A DNA stretch of 64,000 bases. Source: Quadrisphaera sp. Lineage in GTDB: Bacteria; Actinomycetota; Actinomycetes; Actinomycetales; Quadrisphaeraceae. Below the pieces are notes generated by a model. That model searched no databases and had not been told where the DNA came from. It saw nothing but the letters and a program-made list of their open reading frames with translations. A program made the position numbers and the translations under genes. Positions 26,842-35,625 of the stretch are shown piece by piece (the first letter of the stretch is position 1; the number at the start of each line of letters is the position of its first letter). The stretch spans positions 1-64,000 of the forward strand of contig JARICT010000100.1 in NCBI GenBank assembly GCA_029257185.1. The letters run 5' to 3'.

Positions 26842-27257
26842 GTCGTGTCCCTCCATCGTGCAGAGGTGATCGACCGATGAGATCGACGGCATGGATGAGG
26901 GCACCTCACTCGACTCGCGCGCTCACCTCGCTCGACACCGCGGGCGGAGCGTGTCCACGGCTATCCGCCCACCAGGGGTGCAGGAGCAGCCCCAGCGCCT
27001 CGTGCGTCGGTGGAGACCAGGTGAAGCCGGGCAACAGCGCGTCGCGGTGTCAGGGCCGGATCGGCGCCAGGCGGCTCTGACGCCCACCAGAGTCCTGCCG
27101 GGCGGCGCACCGTCCGCCGTCGCAGGACGCCGCGAGCCAGCGCGAACGGGGACCTGGTGCGTCCGACACGCCGTCAGGCGACGCGCCAGGCCCCCGCTCG
27201 ACGGGCTGAGGGCGCGGACGTCTCGCGCGGCGACGACCACGGCGGGCCGCCGTGCGC
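26842..27257. other. Intergenic region of 416 bases, no gene seen
   Basis: Between the antitoxin start and the oleD stop. No reading frame shows a plausible protein in either strand. It should hold the toxin-antitoxin promoter and operator at its left end: two GTCGATC-like direct repeats at about 26867-26890 lie just upstream of the start. Copy b of the family 1 hairpin lies at 27143-27200. The remainder shows nothing recognisable. Confidence 0.6.
27143..27200. repeat. REP-like hairpin, family 1 copy b
   Basis: The best-formed copy: arms 27143-27161 and 27182-27200 are complementary at 16 of 19 positions with a 20-base loop. The core CGACACGCCG is at 27164-27173. It aligns without gaps to the copy near 2.2 kb over about 57 bases. 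It lies just downstream of oleD, where it could also cap the operon's transcript. Confidence 0.75.
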
Positions 27258-28271
27258 TCAGGCCGGGGCGGCCCAGCCGTCGTAGAAGCTCGCCGTGCGG
27301 CGCAGACCCTCGTCGATGCCCACACCCGGTTCCCACCGCAGCGCGGCGCGGGTCTCGCGCAGGTCGAACCAGTGGGCGGTGCCGAGCTGCTCGGCGAGGA
27401 ACCGGGTCAGCGGCGGCTCGTCGTCGGCGACCGACGAGCCGACGCGCCGCAGCACCGCCCAGACGCCCTCGGCGAGCGCGCCCGCCGCCCAGGCGAGCGG
27501 GAAGGGGACGCTGCGCGTGGGGACCTGCCCGCCGCCCGCCAGGGCGATGCGCGAGATCAGCTCGCCGACCGGGCGCGGCTGTCCCGAGGTGACGACGAAC
27601 GCCCGGCCGGCCACGGCCCGGTCCCCCTCGAGGGCCCGGTCCAGTGCCGCGATCACCGCGCTCACCGCGTCGTCGCTGTACGTGGAGTCAACCAGGGGCG
27701 CCCCGTCACCGACCAGCGGCATGCGCCCGGTGAGCGAGCGCTGGGCGACCCGCTCGACCAGCTGGGTGTCCCCCGGTCCCCACATGAGGTGCGGGCGCAC
27801 CGCGACGGTGGTGAAGCCCGGCCCGTCCGCCTCCAGGGCGGCGACCTCCCCTGCGGCCTTGGTGCGGGCGTAGGCCCCCCGGGCGTGGTCCGGGGAGGCG
27901 GGGCCGGCGCCCTCGCCCACGATGGAGGAGCCGGTGTGGGCGACCGACGGGGACGACACCTGGACGAAGGCCCGCGCCCCCGCGCCGCGGGCGGCGGCCA
28001 CCAGGGCGGCGGTCCCGGTCGCGTTCACGCGGGCGAAGTCGGCCTCAGCCCCGGTGAAGCCGACCTTCGCGGCGCAGTGCACCACGGCGCCGGCGCCCCG
28101 GACGGCCTCTTCGAGCGCCCCCTGGTCGGTGACCGATCCGCAGACCTCACGGACACCGTCGACCCCGCTGGAGCGGCGCTGGAGCGTCGTCACGTCGTCG
28201 CCGCGCTCGATCAGGCGCGCCGCCACGGTGCCCCCCAGCAGCCCGGAGGCGCCGGTGACGAGAACCCTCAC
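27258..28271 (-). CDS. oleD: NAD(P)-dependent dehydrogenase of olefin synthesis, OleD
   Basis: The 337-residue extended short-chain dehydrogenase has the nucleotide-binding motif TGASGLLGGTVAARLIERG at residues 6-24 and the active-site pair YARTK (about 124). The 3-beta-HSD/epimerase type C-terminus is present. In olefin synthesis OleD reduces the 2-alkyl-3-ketoacyl product of OleA to the beta-hydroxy acid that OleC turns into a beta-lactone. The gene is last in the oleA-oleBC-oleD operon; its GTG overlaps the oleBC stop by four bases. Outside this context it would be annotated only as an NAD-dependent epimerase/dehydratase. Confidence 0.88.
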   Translation of the reverse strand: MRVLVTGASGLLGGTVAARLIERGDDVTTLQRRSSGVDGVREVCGSVTDQGALEEAVRGAGAVVHCAAKVGFTGAEADFARVNATGTAALVAAARGAGARAFVQVSSPSVAHTGSSIVGEGAGPASPDHARGAYARTKAAGEVAALEADGPGFTTVAVRPHLMWGPGDTQLVERVAQRSLTGRMPLVGDGAPLVDSTYSDDAVSAVIAALDRALEGDRAVAGRAFVVTSGQPRPVGELISRIALAGGGQVPTRSVPFPLAWAAGALAEGVWAVLRRVGSSVADDEPPLTRFLAEQLGTAHWFDLRETRAALRWEPGVGIDEGLRRTASFYDGWAAPA

Positions 28272-31060
28272 GGGGCGCTCCGGGCGCTCGTGCGCCCGGC
28301 CAGGACGCCCTCGGCCCAGGCGGCGACGCGGGCACGGTCGATCTTGGAGCGGTGACGGATGTCGGTGGGCAGCGCGGACGTGACGAGGACCGCGGACACG
28401 TCCACGGGCTGCGCGGCGGTGCGCACCTGCGTGGCGAGACCGAGCGGCGCCGGGCCGGGGGCCGCGGGGCGGCGGTCGTCACGGGCGTCGTCACCGCGCA
28501 CCTCGACCACCACGACGCACACCTGGGCACCGCGCGGACCCACGCCCACGAGCGCCGCGCGCGCCACGGCGGGCAGCTCCTGGACGCGCTGCTCGACACC
28601 GACCGGCGTCACGACGCCGCCGGCGGTGAGGACCACGTGGGCGAGGCGGCCCTCGACCCACAGCCTCCCGGACTCGTCGAGGTGCCCGACGTCGCCCGTG
28701 CGGTGCCACCCGGCGTCGACCGCGGAGGCCCGCTCGACGTCCCACAGCTGGTCGTAGCGGTCCTTGACGTGGGGGGCGCTGACGGCCACCTCACCGGTGA
28801 CGCCCGCCTGCGTCGTCAGCGCGCCGCTCGGGCGCCCGCCGACGTCCAGGGGGGCCACGGCCACCGTCGCGCCGGGCACGGCGGACCCGACCAGCACGCC
28901 CTCGCCGGTCCCCGCCTCCAGCAGCTCCTCGAGCGAGACGTCCGTCGTCGGCAGGGCCTCGGTCATCCCGTAGGGCGTGCGGGCGGTGGCACCGGGCACC
29001 AGCGCCGCCGCGGCTGCCAGGACCGACGGGTCGACGGGGGCCCCGGCGGAGAGCAGCACCTCCACGCCGTCGAGCGCCGCGCTCTGGCGGGCGTCGAGGT
29101 CGCCGGCGGTCGCGACGACGTTGGCCAGCGCTGCCGGTGAGGCGAAGACCCCCTTGGCGCCCACCGCGGCCACCGCGTTCGCGAGCGCGGGGGCGGTCAG
29201 CGTCGCGGGCTTCGTGACGTCGGTCTCCGGCACCGCCGAGGTGGCTCCCAGCGCCGGGCCGAGCAGGGCGAACGGGGCGAAGGCGGCCACGAGCGGCCGG
29301 CCCTCGTCGACGCGGGCGACCGCTCCGAAGGTGTCGCGCATGGCGGCCATGCGCTCGTGCGTGTAGACGACGCCCTTGGCGGGCCCCGTGGAGCCCGAGG
29401 TGAAGATGACCACGGCGTCGTCCCCGGCGGGCGGCCCGGTGTCGTGGTGGCCGAGCACGGACTCTGCGCGTCCGGAGTCACGGGCTGCGGTCAGCGTCTC
29501 GCGGCCGAGCGCCTCGATGGCGGTGAGCTCGGTCGCGGACGACAGGGCGAGCGCAGCGCGGCGCACGAGGGGCCCGCCCGGTGAGGAGCCGACGGCGACG
29601 CGTCGTCCCGGCCACCCGAGGACCCACGCGACGCCGACGGCCGGGTGCACGGCGGCGAGGTGGCTCGGGGCGGCGCCGCGGATCGCCCGGGTCAGGCCCT
29701 TCAGGCCGAGCCCCGCGTCGGCCACCACGCCCACGAGCCCGAGGCGCAGGGAGGCGTACAGGAGCACGGTGAGCTCGACGCCGGGCGGCACCAGGAGGCT
29801 GATGCGCTCGCCCGGCCTGGCGCCGTGGGCGAGCAGGCCGGCGGCGGTCTCGTCGACGCGGCGCGCCAGGGCGGCCCAGGTGATGGTGTCCGGCGGCGCG
29901 TCGGGGCGCAGCTGCACCACGGCCAGCTCGTCGCGGCCCGGTCCTGCGGCCCGCTCGTAGAGCCCGGCGACCATGGGACGGTAGGGGCGCTCAGCCGGTC
30001 CCGGCTGCGGCGGGGCAGCCCTGGGCCGGGCAGGGCGGGCGGCGACGCGCTCCGTCAGCCAGCGCGTGACGATGCCCGCGACGTCGGCCTCCTCCACCAC
30101 GAGGTGCCCGGCGCTCTCCACGCGGTGCACGTCACCGTGGGGCAGGCGCGCGCGCAGGTCGTCGAGGTAGCGCTGGCCGAAGACCGGGTCGCGGGCGCCC
30201 CAGACCACGAGGGAGGGCACCGCGCCCCCCTGCCCGTCGGGACCCGGTCGGCCCGACCCCATGGCGGACAGCCCGGCCGCCACCTCGTCCAGCGCGGGTC
30301 GGCTCGGGTGGTCGAGCGTCGCGGGGATGTCGGAGACGAACGCACCGACGCCCACCCGGTCCGCGGCGCTGCGGTAGGGGGCGAGGTAGGCGCGGCGCAC
30401 GGCGGGGCTCAGGCGCACGCCGGAGCCGGAGGCCCGCGGGGAGGCGAGCATCGCCCGCACGAACCCGGCGGTGGTCTCGGTGACGAGCCGGTGCACCCCC
30501 GGGGCGCGGACCGCCTGCAGCACCGGCGGCGGGGGCTCGGTGGCCCGGTGGTGGACGGCGGTGTTCGTCAGCACCACGCCGGCGACGTGCTGCCCGCGCT
30601 CACGGACCCGGCCGGCCCAGCCGGCGCTGACGATCCCGCCCCAGTCGTGACCGAGCGAGACGAGCGGGGCGCCGGGGGCGCCGCGACCGGTCAGCCCGAG
30701 GACGTCGGTCGCCCGCAGGAGGTCGTCGATGCGCCGCTCCAGGCGACGCCGCGTGCCGGTGCGCTCCGAGAACCCCATGTCGAGCTGGTCGACGGCGACC
30801 ACGCGCCACCCGGCGGCGGCGGCGCGGGCGACGACCGAGCGCCACAGGTAGGACCACGTGGGGTTGCCGTGCACGGCGAGGACCGTGCCGACGGGCTCGC
30901 CGACCACCGACGTGGCCCCGTCCAGGAGGTGCCACCGCCGCGTCACCCCGTCGGCGTCCGCCACGTCGACCCACCGGTGCCAGGCCGGGTCGACGCCGGG
31001 CAGCTCGGGCAGGTCGGGCCGCCGCGACGTCGCAGGGTGGGCATCCGCGCTGGCGGTCAC
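28268..31060 (-). CDS. oleBC: OleB-OleC fusion (beta-lactone decarboxylase / beta-lactone synthetase)
   Basis: The 930-residue protein joins an alpha/beta hydrolase of the haloalkane-dehalogenase group and an AMP-binding enzyme. The hydrolase half has HGNPTWSYLWRSV near residue 62 and nucleophile Asp in SLGHDWGGIVSAG. The OleC half starts near 320 and has IFTSGSTGPAKGVVYTHERM as the ATP loop, YGMTEALPT and WHRTGDVGHLDESGRLWVEGR. OleC closes the beta-hydroxy acid to a beta-lactone using ATP, and OleB removes CO2 to give the cis-olefin. The fused arrangement is known from Micrococcus luteus. Each half has normal length, joined by an Arg/Pro-rich linker. The GTG overlaps the oleA stop. Confidence 0.9.
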   Translation of the reverse strand: MTASADAHPATSRRPDLPELPGVDPAWHRWVDVADADGVTRRWHLLDGATSVVGEPVGTVLAVHGNPTWSYLWRSVVARAAAAGWRVVAVDQLDMGFSERTGTRRRLERRIDDLLRATDVLGLTGRGAPGAPLVSLGHDWGGIVSAGWAGRVRERGQHVAGVVLTNTAVHHRATEPPPPVLQAVRAPGVHRLVTETTAGFVRAMLASPRASGSGVRLSPAVRRAYLAPYRSAADRVGVGAFVSDIPATLDHPSRPALDEVAAGLSAMGSGRPGPDGQGGAVPSLVVWGARDPVFGQRYLDDLRARLPHGDVHRVESAGHLVVEEADVAGIVTRWLTERVAARPARPRAAPPQPGPAERPYRPMVAGLYERAAGPGRDELAVVQLRPDAPPDTITWAALARRVDETAAGLLAHGARPGERISLLVPPGVELTVLLYASLRLGLVGVVADAGLGLKGLTRAIRGAAPSHLAAVHPAVGVAWVLGWPGRRVAVGSSPGGPLVRRAALALSSATELTAIEALGRETLTAARDSGRAESVLGHHDTGPPAGDDAVVIFTSGSTGPAKGVVYTHERMAAMRDTFGAVARVDEGRPLVAAFAPFALLGPALGATSAVPETDVTKPATLTAPALANAVAAVGAKGVFASPAALANVVATAGDLDARQSAALDGVEVLLSAGAPVDPSVLAAAAALVPGATARTPYGMTEALPTTDVSLEELLEAGTGEGVLVGSAVPGATVAVAPLDVGGRPSGALTTQAGVTGEVAVSAPHVKDRYDQLWDVERASAVDAGWHRTGDVGHLDESGRLWVEGRLAHVVLTAGGVVTPVGVEQRVQELPAVARAALVGVGPRGAQVCVVVVEVRGDDARDDRRPAAPGPAPLGLATQVRTAAQPVDVSAVLVTSALPTDIRHRSKIDRARVAAWAEGVLAGRTSARSAP

Positions 31061-32091
31061 CAGACGATCTCGCAGAGCGAGGTGTTGAGCCCGGAGCCGA
31101 CCCCCATGCACAGCACCCGGTCGCCGGGGACCAGCGAGGACACCTGCTGGGCCAGCGTGATGGGCAGCGCGGCGGCCGCGACGTTGCCGAGCGAGGGCAG
31201 CGTCATCGGCACGCGGACCTTGTCGAGCGCGTCGAGGCCGAGGCGACCCAGCAGCGCCGTCGTGTGGGGAACGGACACCTGGTGGAGGACGTAGCGGGCC
31301 ACGCCGGTGGTCCAGCGCCAGTCCTCCTTGGCCTCGTCCCAGGCGTCGGCGATGAGGGAGACCCCCGCCTCCAGCATCCCGGCGGTGTCGGTGGTCATCT
31401 TCCCCTGCACGGCGTGGCACAGGTCGTGGTGCTCGGTGCCCGACCGCGCCACGCCGCCCACGAGGCGGTGGCCACCGGGATGGTCGTCGGAGCGGCCGAG
31501 GACCGCGGCGGCGGCGCCCGAGCCGAGGGTGAGCGTGGCGAACTCGTTGAGGTACTCGGCCCGCGTGATGTCCCCGTCGCGCAGGCGGTCCAGGGTGGCG
31601 CGCTGGGTGGCGCGCACGTCCTCGCTGGCCACGATGAGGGCGTACTCCACCTGCCCGGAGTCGATCATCGAGGCGGCCACCTGCATGCCGTTGACGAACC
31701 CGAGACAGGCGTTGGTGATGTCGAAGTTCATCGTCGAGGTGGGCAGCCCCAGCAGGTGGTGGACGTCCACGGAGACCGCCGGCTCGAGGTAGTCCCGCGA
31801 GACCGACGTGTTGATCACCACGCCGATGGAGGCCGGGTCCACCCCGGCCTCGGACATCGCCTTGGAGCCGGCCATGGCCGCGCCCTCGGCGAGCGAGGTC
31901 CCGTCGGCCCACCACCGCCGCTCCTTGACGCCGGCGACCCGCTGGACGAGCCCGCGGGCCAGCCGGAGCCGCTTCAGGGTGCCGGCCACCGCGTCGTCCA
32001 TCTCCGCCGACGTGACGACGACGGGCGCCTCCTCGGCGGCGATGGACAGCAGAGAGGTGTTGGCCACGCGATAGGCGGTGTTGCCGCTCAC
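31057..32091 (-). CDS. oleA: Acyl-CoA condensing thiolase OleA
   Basis: The 344-residue thiolase-fold enzyme joins two fatty acyl-CoAs head to head, the first step to long-chain internal olefins. The nucleophile cysteine is in DITNACLGFVNG (about residue 120). The conserved glutamate of OleA enzymes is in SVSRDYLEPAVS, and later catalytic residues are His in YVLHQVSVPH and Asn in TLPSLGNVAAA. The glutamate and the downstream oleBC/oleD genes favour OleA over FabH. The start was set at GTG 32091 (VSGNTAYRVANTSLL), with GAGG a few bases upstream. It is the first gene of the operon. Confidence 0.9.
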   Translation of the reverse strand: MSGNTAYRVANTSLLSIAAEEAPVVVTSAEMDDAVAGTLKRLRLARGLVQRVAGVKERRWWADGTSLAEGAAMAGSKAMSEAGVDPASIGVVINTSVSRDYLEPAVSVDVHHLLGLPTSTMNFDITNACLGFVNGMQVAASMIDSGQVEYALIVASEDVRATQRATLDRLRDGDITRAEYLNEFATLTLGSGAAAAVLGRSDDHPGGHRLVGGVARSGTEHHDLCHAVQGKMTTDTAGMLEAGVSLIADAWDEAKEDWRWTTGVARYVLHQVSVPHTTALLGRLGLDALDKVRVPMTLPSLGNVAAAALPITLAQQVSSLVPGDRVLCMGVGSGLNTSLCEIVW

Positions 32092-32241
32092 TAGATCCTC
32101 GATCCTGGACGTCCGGTGCGCGCGACGGTGCCCGAGAGGGCGGGCAGGGGCGCTGTGCACCTCAGGTTACTGGCACGAGGCGATGATCGTCCCCGCCCGC
32201 GCCCAGCACCGCCCCGTTGGAGCACCCGGGGTGACGTCCGC

Positions 32242-33180
32242 TCACTTGAGCCCGCTGCGCGCCATCCCCTCGACGAAGAAGCGCTGGAAGATCCCGAAGA
32301 CCACGAGCATCGGGATGACCGAGAGCAGCGACATCGCCATGAGCGGTCCGTAGTCGCGACCGAACTGGCTCTGCAGGTACAGCAGCCCGATCGGCAGCGT
32401 GTACTGGCTGGTGTCCTGCAGGACGATCAGCGGCCACACGAACTCGTTCCACCGCCACATGAACGTGAAGATCACCAGGACGGCGATGAGCGGCTTGCTG
32501 AGCGGAAGGGCGATCGAGAAGAACGTCCGCCAGGCACCGGCCCCGTCGACGCGGGCCGCCTCGAGCAGCTCGTCGGGCAGCGAGGAGAAGAACTGGCGCG
32601 AGAGGAAGAGCCCGAACGCCTCCGCGAGCCGCGGGAGGACTACCCCGGCGGAGGTGTTCACGATGTCCAGCCCGATGGCGATCTGGAACTGGGCGATCAT
32701 CACCACCTGAACCGGCACCATGAGCGTGGAGATGATCGCCAGGAACAGCACGTTCTTCAGCGGGAAGTCGAGCTTGGCGAAGGCGTACCCGGCCGCGAGG
32801 TTGATGAGGATGGTCAGCACGACGGACCCCGCCGCGATCACCAGGGAGTTGCCGAACCACCGCAGGAACGGGTACTCCTCCAGCGGCGCGACGAAGTTCT
32901 CCCACCGGAAGGCCTGGGGGTAGAGCGCGGCGTCGCTCGCGTAGATCTGGGCCGGCGTGGACAGCGCGGTGACCAGCATCCAGTAGAGCGGGAAAATGAG
33001 GACGGCCGCGATGACGATGCCGAGCGTCAGGCGCCAGGCGCCCGAGCGCCGCTGGTCGCGCTGGCGCGACGGCGCCTTCTTCGAGCGCGTGGGCGTGGGG
33101 GTGCCCCCGGCCGCCCGGGTGCGGGCGCCGCCGGGGGTGGTCACCGCCTCCTGGGCGCGCGGCGCGTCGAGCGTGCTCAT
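32242..33180 (-). CDS. Carbohydrate ABC transporter permease (MalG type)
   Basis: The 312-residue permease starts with a 45-residue basic, Thr/Arg-rich cytoplasmic leader and then has six membrane helices. The EAA loop that docks the ATPase reads EAARVDGAGAWRTFFSIALPLSKP. The C-terminus VEGMARSGLK is typical of MalG/GanQ-like CUT1 permeases. The ATG overlaps the stop of the upstream permease by four bases. No ATP-binding gene is present in the operon, so a shared MsiK-like ATPase elsewhere is likely. The sugar substrate cannot be told from sequence. Confidence 0.92.
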   Translation of the reverse strand: MSTLDAPRAQEAVTTPGGARTRAAGGTPTPTRSKKAPSRQRDQRRSGAWRLTLGIVIAAVLIFPLYWMLVTALSTPAQIYASDAALYPQAFRWENFVAPLEEYPFLRWFGNSLVIAAGSVVLTILINLAAGYAFAKLDFPLKNVLFLAIISTLMVPVQVVMIAQFQIAIGLDIVNTSAGVVLPRLAEAFGLFLSRQFFSSLPDELLEAARVDGAGAWRTFFSIALPLSKPLIAVLVIFTFMWRWNEFVWPLIVLQDTSQYTLPIGLLYLQSQFGRDYGPLMAMSLLSVIPMLVVFGIFQRFFVEGMARSGLK

Positions 33181-34106
33181 GCCAGGTCCCTCCTCTTGCC
33201 CGCTCGCCACTGCACGAGGGTCAGCACCAGGACGATGACGTAGAGCACCACTCCCAGCGCCGCCGCGTACCCCTTGCGCTGCTGCTCGAAGCCCTCGGTG
33301 TAGGCGTAGTTCACGAGCAGGGTGGTCGCGTTCGCCGGCCCGCCGCCGGTCATGACGATGACGAGGTCGAAGACCTGGAACGTGGAGATGATGAGGTAGA
33401 CCAGCAGGAAGAACGTGGTCGGCGCGAGGATCGGCCAGGTGATCGACCGGGTGGTGCGCCAGCGCGAGGCACCGTCGAGCGCGGAGGCCTCGTACACCTC
33501 CGACGGGATGCCCTGCAGACCGGCGAGGTAGACCACCATGACGAACCCGAGCGTCGACCAGATCGACATGATGATGATCGAGACCATCGCCGCGGGTCCC
33601 GACGTCTGCCACGGCACCGCCGGGAGCCCCAGGTCGGTGAGGATGCGGTTGGCCACGCCGAAGTTCTCGTTGAAGATCCAGCGCGCGACGATGCCCGCGG
33701 CCGCCGCGGAGACCACCACCGGCACGTAGAACAGGGCCCGCAGCAGCGCCCGCGCCGGCATCGCGCGGTTCAGCAGCAGCGCCAGGCCCAGCCCGCCGGC
33801 CAGCGAGAGGGGAACGGTGGCGAGCGCGAAGATCCCGGTGTTGCCCAGCGAGCGCCAGAACAGCGGGTCGGAGGCGATCTGGGCGTAGTTCGCCCCGCCG
33901 TTGGGCTGCGCGTCCCCGAAACCGCTGTACCGGGTGAAGGAGTAGTACAGCGTCATCACCAGCGGCGCGAACATGAAGACGCTGAAGACGATCACGGCAG
34001 GCGTGACGAACGTCAGCCCGACGAGCGCCTCCCCGCGGTGGCGCTTGCGCGCCTTCGTGGCCCCCGGAGCCCCCTCGAGCGCCGTGGCCGAACCGAGCAT
34101 GGCCAC
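33177..34106 (-). CDS. Carbohydrate ABC transporter permease (MalF type)
   Basis: The 309-residue partner permease has six helices, beginning LTFVTPAVIVFSVFMFAPLVMTLYYS. Its EAA loop is EASALDGASRWRTTRSITWPILAP. The segment FDLVIVMTGGGPANATTLLVNYAY is characteristic of CUT1 sugar permeases. Start is GTG 34106 (VAMLGS) or ATG 34100, only a few bases after the binding-protein stop. It forms a heterodimer with the next gene's product. Confidence 0.92.
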   Translation of the reverse strand: MAMLGSATALEGAPGATKARKRHRGEALVGLTFVTPAVIVFSVFMFAPLVMTLYYSFTRYSGFGDAQPNGGANYAQIASDPLFWRSLGNTGIFALATVPLSLAGGLGLALLLNRAMPARALLRALFYVPVVVSAAAAGIVARWIFNENFGVANRILTDLGLPAVPWQTSGPAAMVSIIIMSIWSTLGFVMVVYLAGLQGIPSEVYEASALDGASRWRTTRSITWPILAPTTFFLLVYLIISTFQVFDLVIVMTGGGPANATTLLVNYAYTEGFEQQRKGYAAALGVVLYVIVLVLTLVQWRAGKRRDLA

Positions 34107-34109
34107 GGC

Positions 34110-35432
34110 TCAGGCCTTGAGGTTCGCGATGTCAGCGGCGAGCTTGTCCACCGTCTCCTGCGGTGACTGGCCGGAGGAGAAGCACTTCTCCAGCTCCTGC
34201 TGCAGCGCCTGGTTCACCCCCGAGAAGGTCGCGGACGTGCAGGTCTCCACGAGCGGCTCGGGGATGGTCGTGGCCTGGGCCACGAACACCGGCATGAGGT
34301 CGGGGCGCACCGCGTACTCGAGCTCGTCTGCCTCCACGTCCCTGCGGGTGGGCAGCACGGTCGTGGCCTGGCAGAAGTCGATCATGTTCTGCTTCGAGGC
34401 GAGGAAGGCCGCGAACTCGGCCGCCTTCTCGGCGTTCGGCGCGTTCTCCGGCACGACGACGGCGTTGCCGCCCAGGTCGGTGGCCGCGGCGGAGTCCTTC
34501 GGGAGGAACGTCGCGCCGAACTCGAAGTCCTTCACCGAGTCGCTCAGGGCGGGCAGGAGGAAGTCGCCGGCGTAGATGGTGGAGAGCTTGCCGGTGGGGA
34601 AGACGTCGTCGGGGTAGTTGGCCGCCTGCACCAGCAGGGACGGGTCGTGCAGGCCCTTCGTGTAGAGACCCTGGGCGTAGGTCATGGCCTTCAGCCCGGC
34701 GTCGGAGTCGATCGTCACCTCACCGCCGGTGGGCCCCCCGGGGCCGTAGGTCGACCCGCCGGCCTGCGAGAGGAAGCTCAGCCACCGGAACGCCCCGGCC
34801 GCCTGCCAGTTGACCGCGGTGGGGTAGCCCGGCAGGTTCGCGCCCTTGAGCTGCTCGAGCACCTGGGTCCACTCGTCCCACGTCCACGCGGCGTCCAGGG
34901 TGGTGGGCACGTCGGAGATGCCGGCCTGGGCGAAGTGGTCCTGGTGGTAGAGGACGGCGGAGCAGTCGGTGTGGTGCGGCACGCCCACGGGCTTGCCGTC
35001 GGCCTGCACAGCCGCCCACAGGGCCGGGTTGAAGCTGTCCGCGAACCCCGAGGGCAGGGCCGAGGAGATGTCGGCGAGCGCGCCCACCCCGGTGTAGCGG
35101 CCGATGTCGGTGTAGGAGACGCGGAACAGGTCCGGGGCGTTGTTCGACTGCAGCAGCGAGTCGACCTTGGAGAGGACCTGGCTGTACGGCTGGACCTGCA
35201 GCTCCACCTTCGTGCCGTCCTCGGCCTCGAAGGCGTCGGCGATCTTCTGGAAGGCCGCGACCTCGGCGTCTGCGCCCCACAGGACCATCGTCAGGGAGTC
35301 GCTGCCGGAGCCCCCGGAGGACCCGGACGAGCCGCCGCAGGCGCTCAGCGCGGTCCCGGTCAGGGCAGCAGCTCCCCCGACGCCCACCGCGGAGAGGAAA
35401 GAGCGCCGGCTGGGGCGCGGAGGAGTGGGCAC
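34110..35432 (-). CDS. Extracellular sugar-binding lipoprotein of ABC importer
   Basis: The 440-residue protein has a twin-arginine-like signal, RPSRRSFLSAVGVGG, and a lipobox LSAC with the cysteine at about residue 31. A Gly/Ser spacer and a family 1 solute-binding fold follow (LTMVLWGADAEVAAFQKIADAF). Its length is normal for sugar importers. It captures the substrate outside the membrane and hands it to the two permeases encoded downstream. A perfect 18-bp palindrome lies 90 bases upstream of its GTG and may be the operator of the operon. Substrate unknown. Confidence 0.92.
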   Translation of the reverse strand: MPTPPRPSRRSFLSAVGVGGAAALTGTALSACGGSSGSSGGSGSDSLTMVLWGADAEVAAFQKIADAFEAEDGTKVELQVQPYSQVLSKVDSLLQSNNAPDLFRVSYTDIGRYTGVGALADISSALPSGFADSFNPALWAAVQADGKPVGVPHHTDCSAVLYHQDHFAQAGISDVPTTLDAAWTWDEWTQVLEQLKGANLPGYPTAVNWQAAGAFRWLSFLSQAGGSTYGPGGPTGGEVTIDSDAGLKAMTYAQGLYTKGLHDPSLLVQAANYPDDVFPTGKLSTIYAGDFLLPALSDSVKDFEFGATFLPKDSAAATDLGGNAVVVPENAPNAEKAAEFAAFLASKQNMIDFCQATTVLPTRRDVEADELEYAVRPDLMPVFVAQATTIPEPLVETCTSATFSGVNQALQQELEKCFSSGQSPQETVDKLAADIANLKA

Positions 35433-35521
35433 GGGGCCTCCTGGTGCGGCGAGGGGCGACGCTGCGGCGGTGCTGCGAGCCCGGACGGGTCGGTGCTTGC
35501 CCGATGCTGGGTCCGGGCACC

Positions 35522-35539
35522 CCGGGTGACGTCACCCGG
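35522..35539. promoter_or_regulatory. Perfect 18-bp palindrome upstream of the ABC importer
   Basis: CCGGGTGACGTCACCCGG is its own reverse complement. It lies in the 193-base gap between the binding protein start and the chemoreceptor stop, which fits an operator of a dimeric regulator (LacI, GntR or other). A related half-site, GGGTGACGTCC, appears at 32229-32239, near the oleA promoter region. No regulator gene is in the operon. Confidence 0.55.
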
Positions 35540-35625
35540 CTGACAGATCATGCGCCCGATCTCCGCGCGGCGCACCTCAGGGTGCCTGCCCCGCTCCGCC
35601 TGGTCACCCACGCCGCTTCCCCGGG

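Noticed and set aside
26877-27336. Open frames in the gap upstream of the RES/Xre pair
   Set aside because: No motif, biased composition, and one of the palindromic repeats lies inside; treated as non-coding.
32162-32190. TTACTGG near the oleA promoter as a fatty-acid regulator site
   Set aside because: Only a half-site is present, with no inverted partner.
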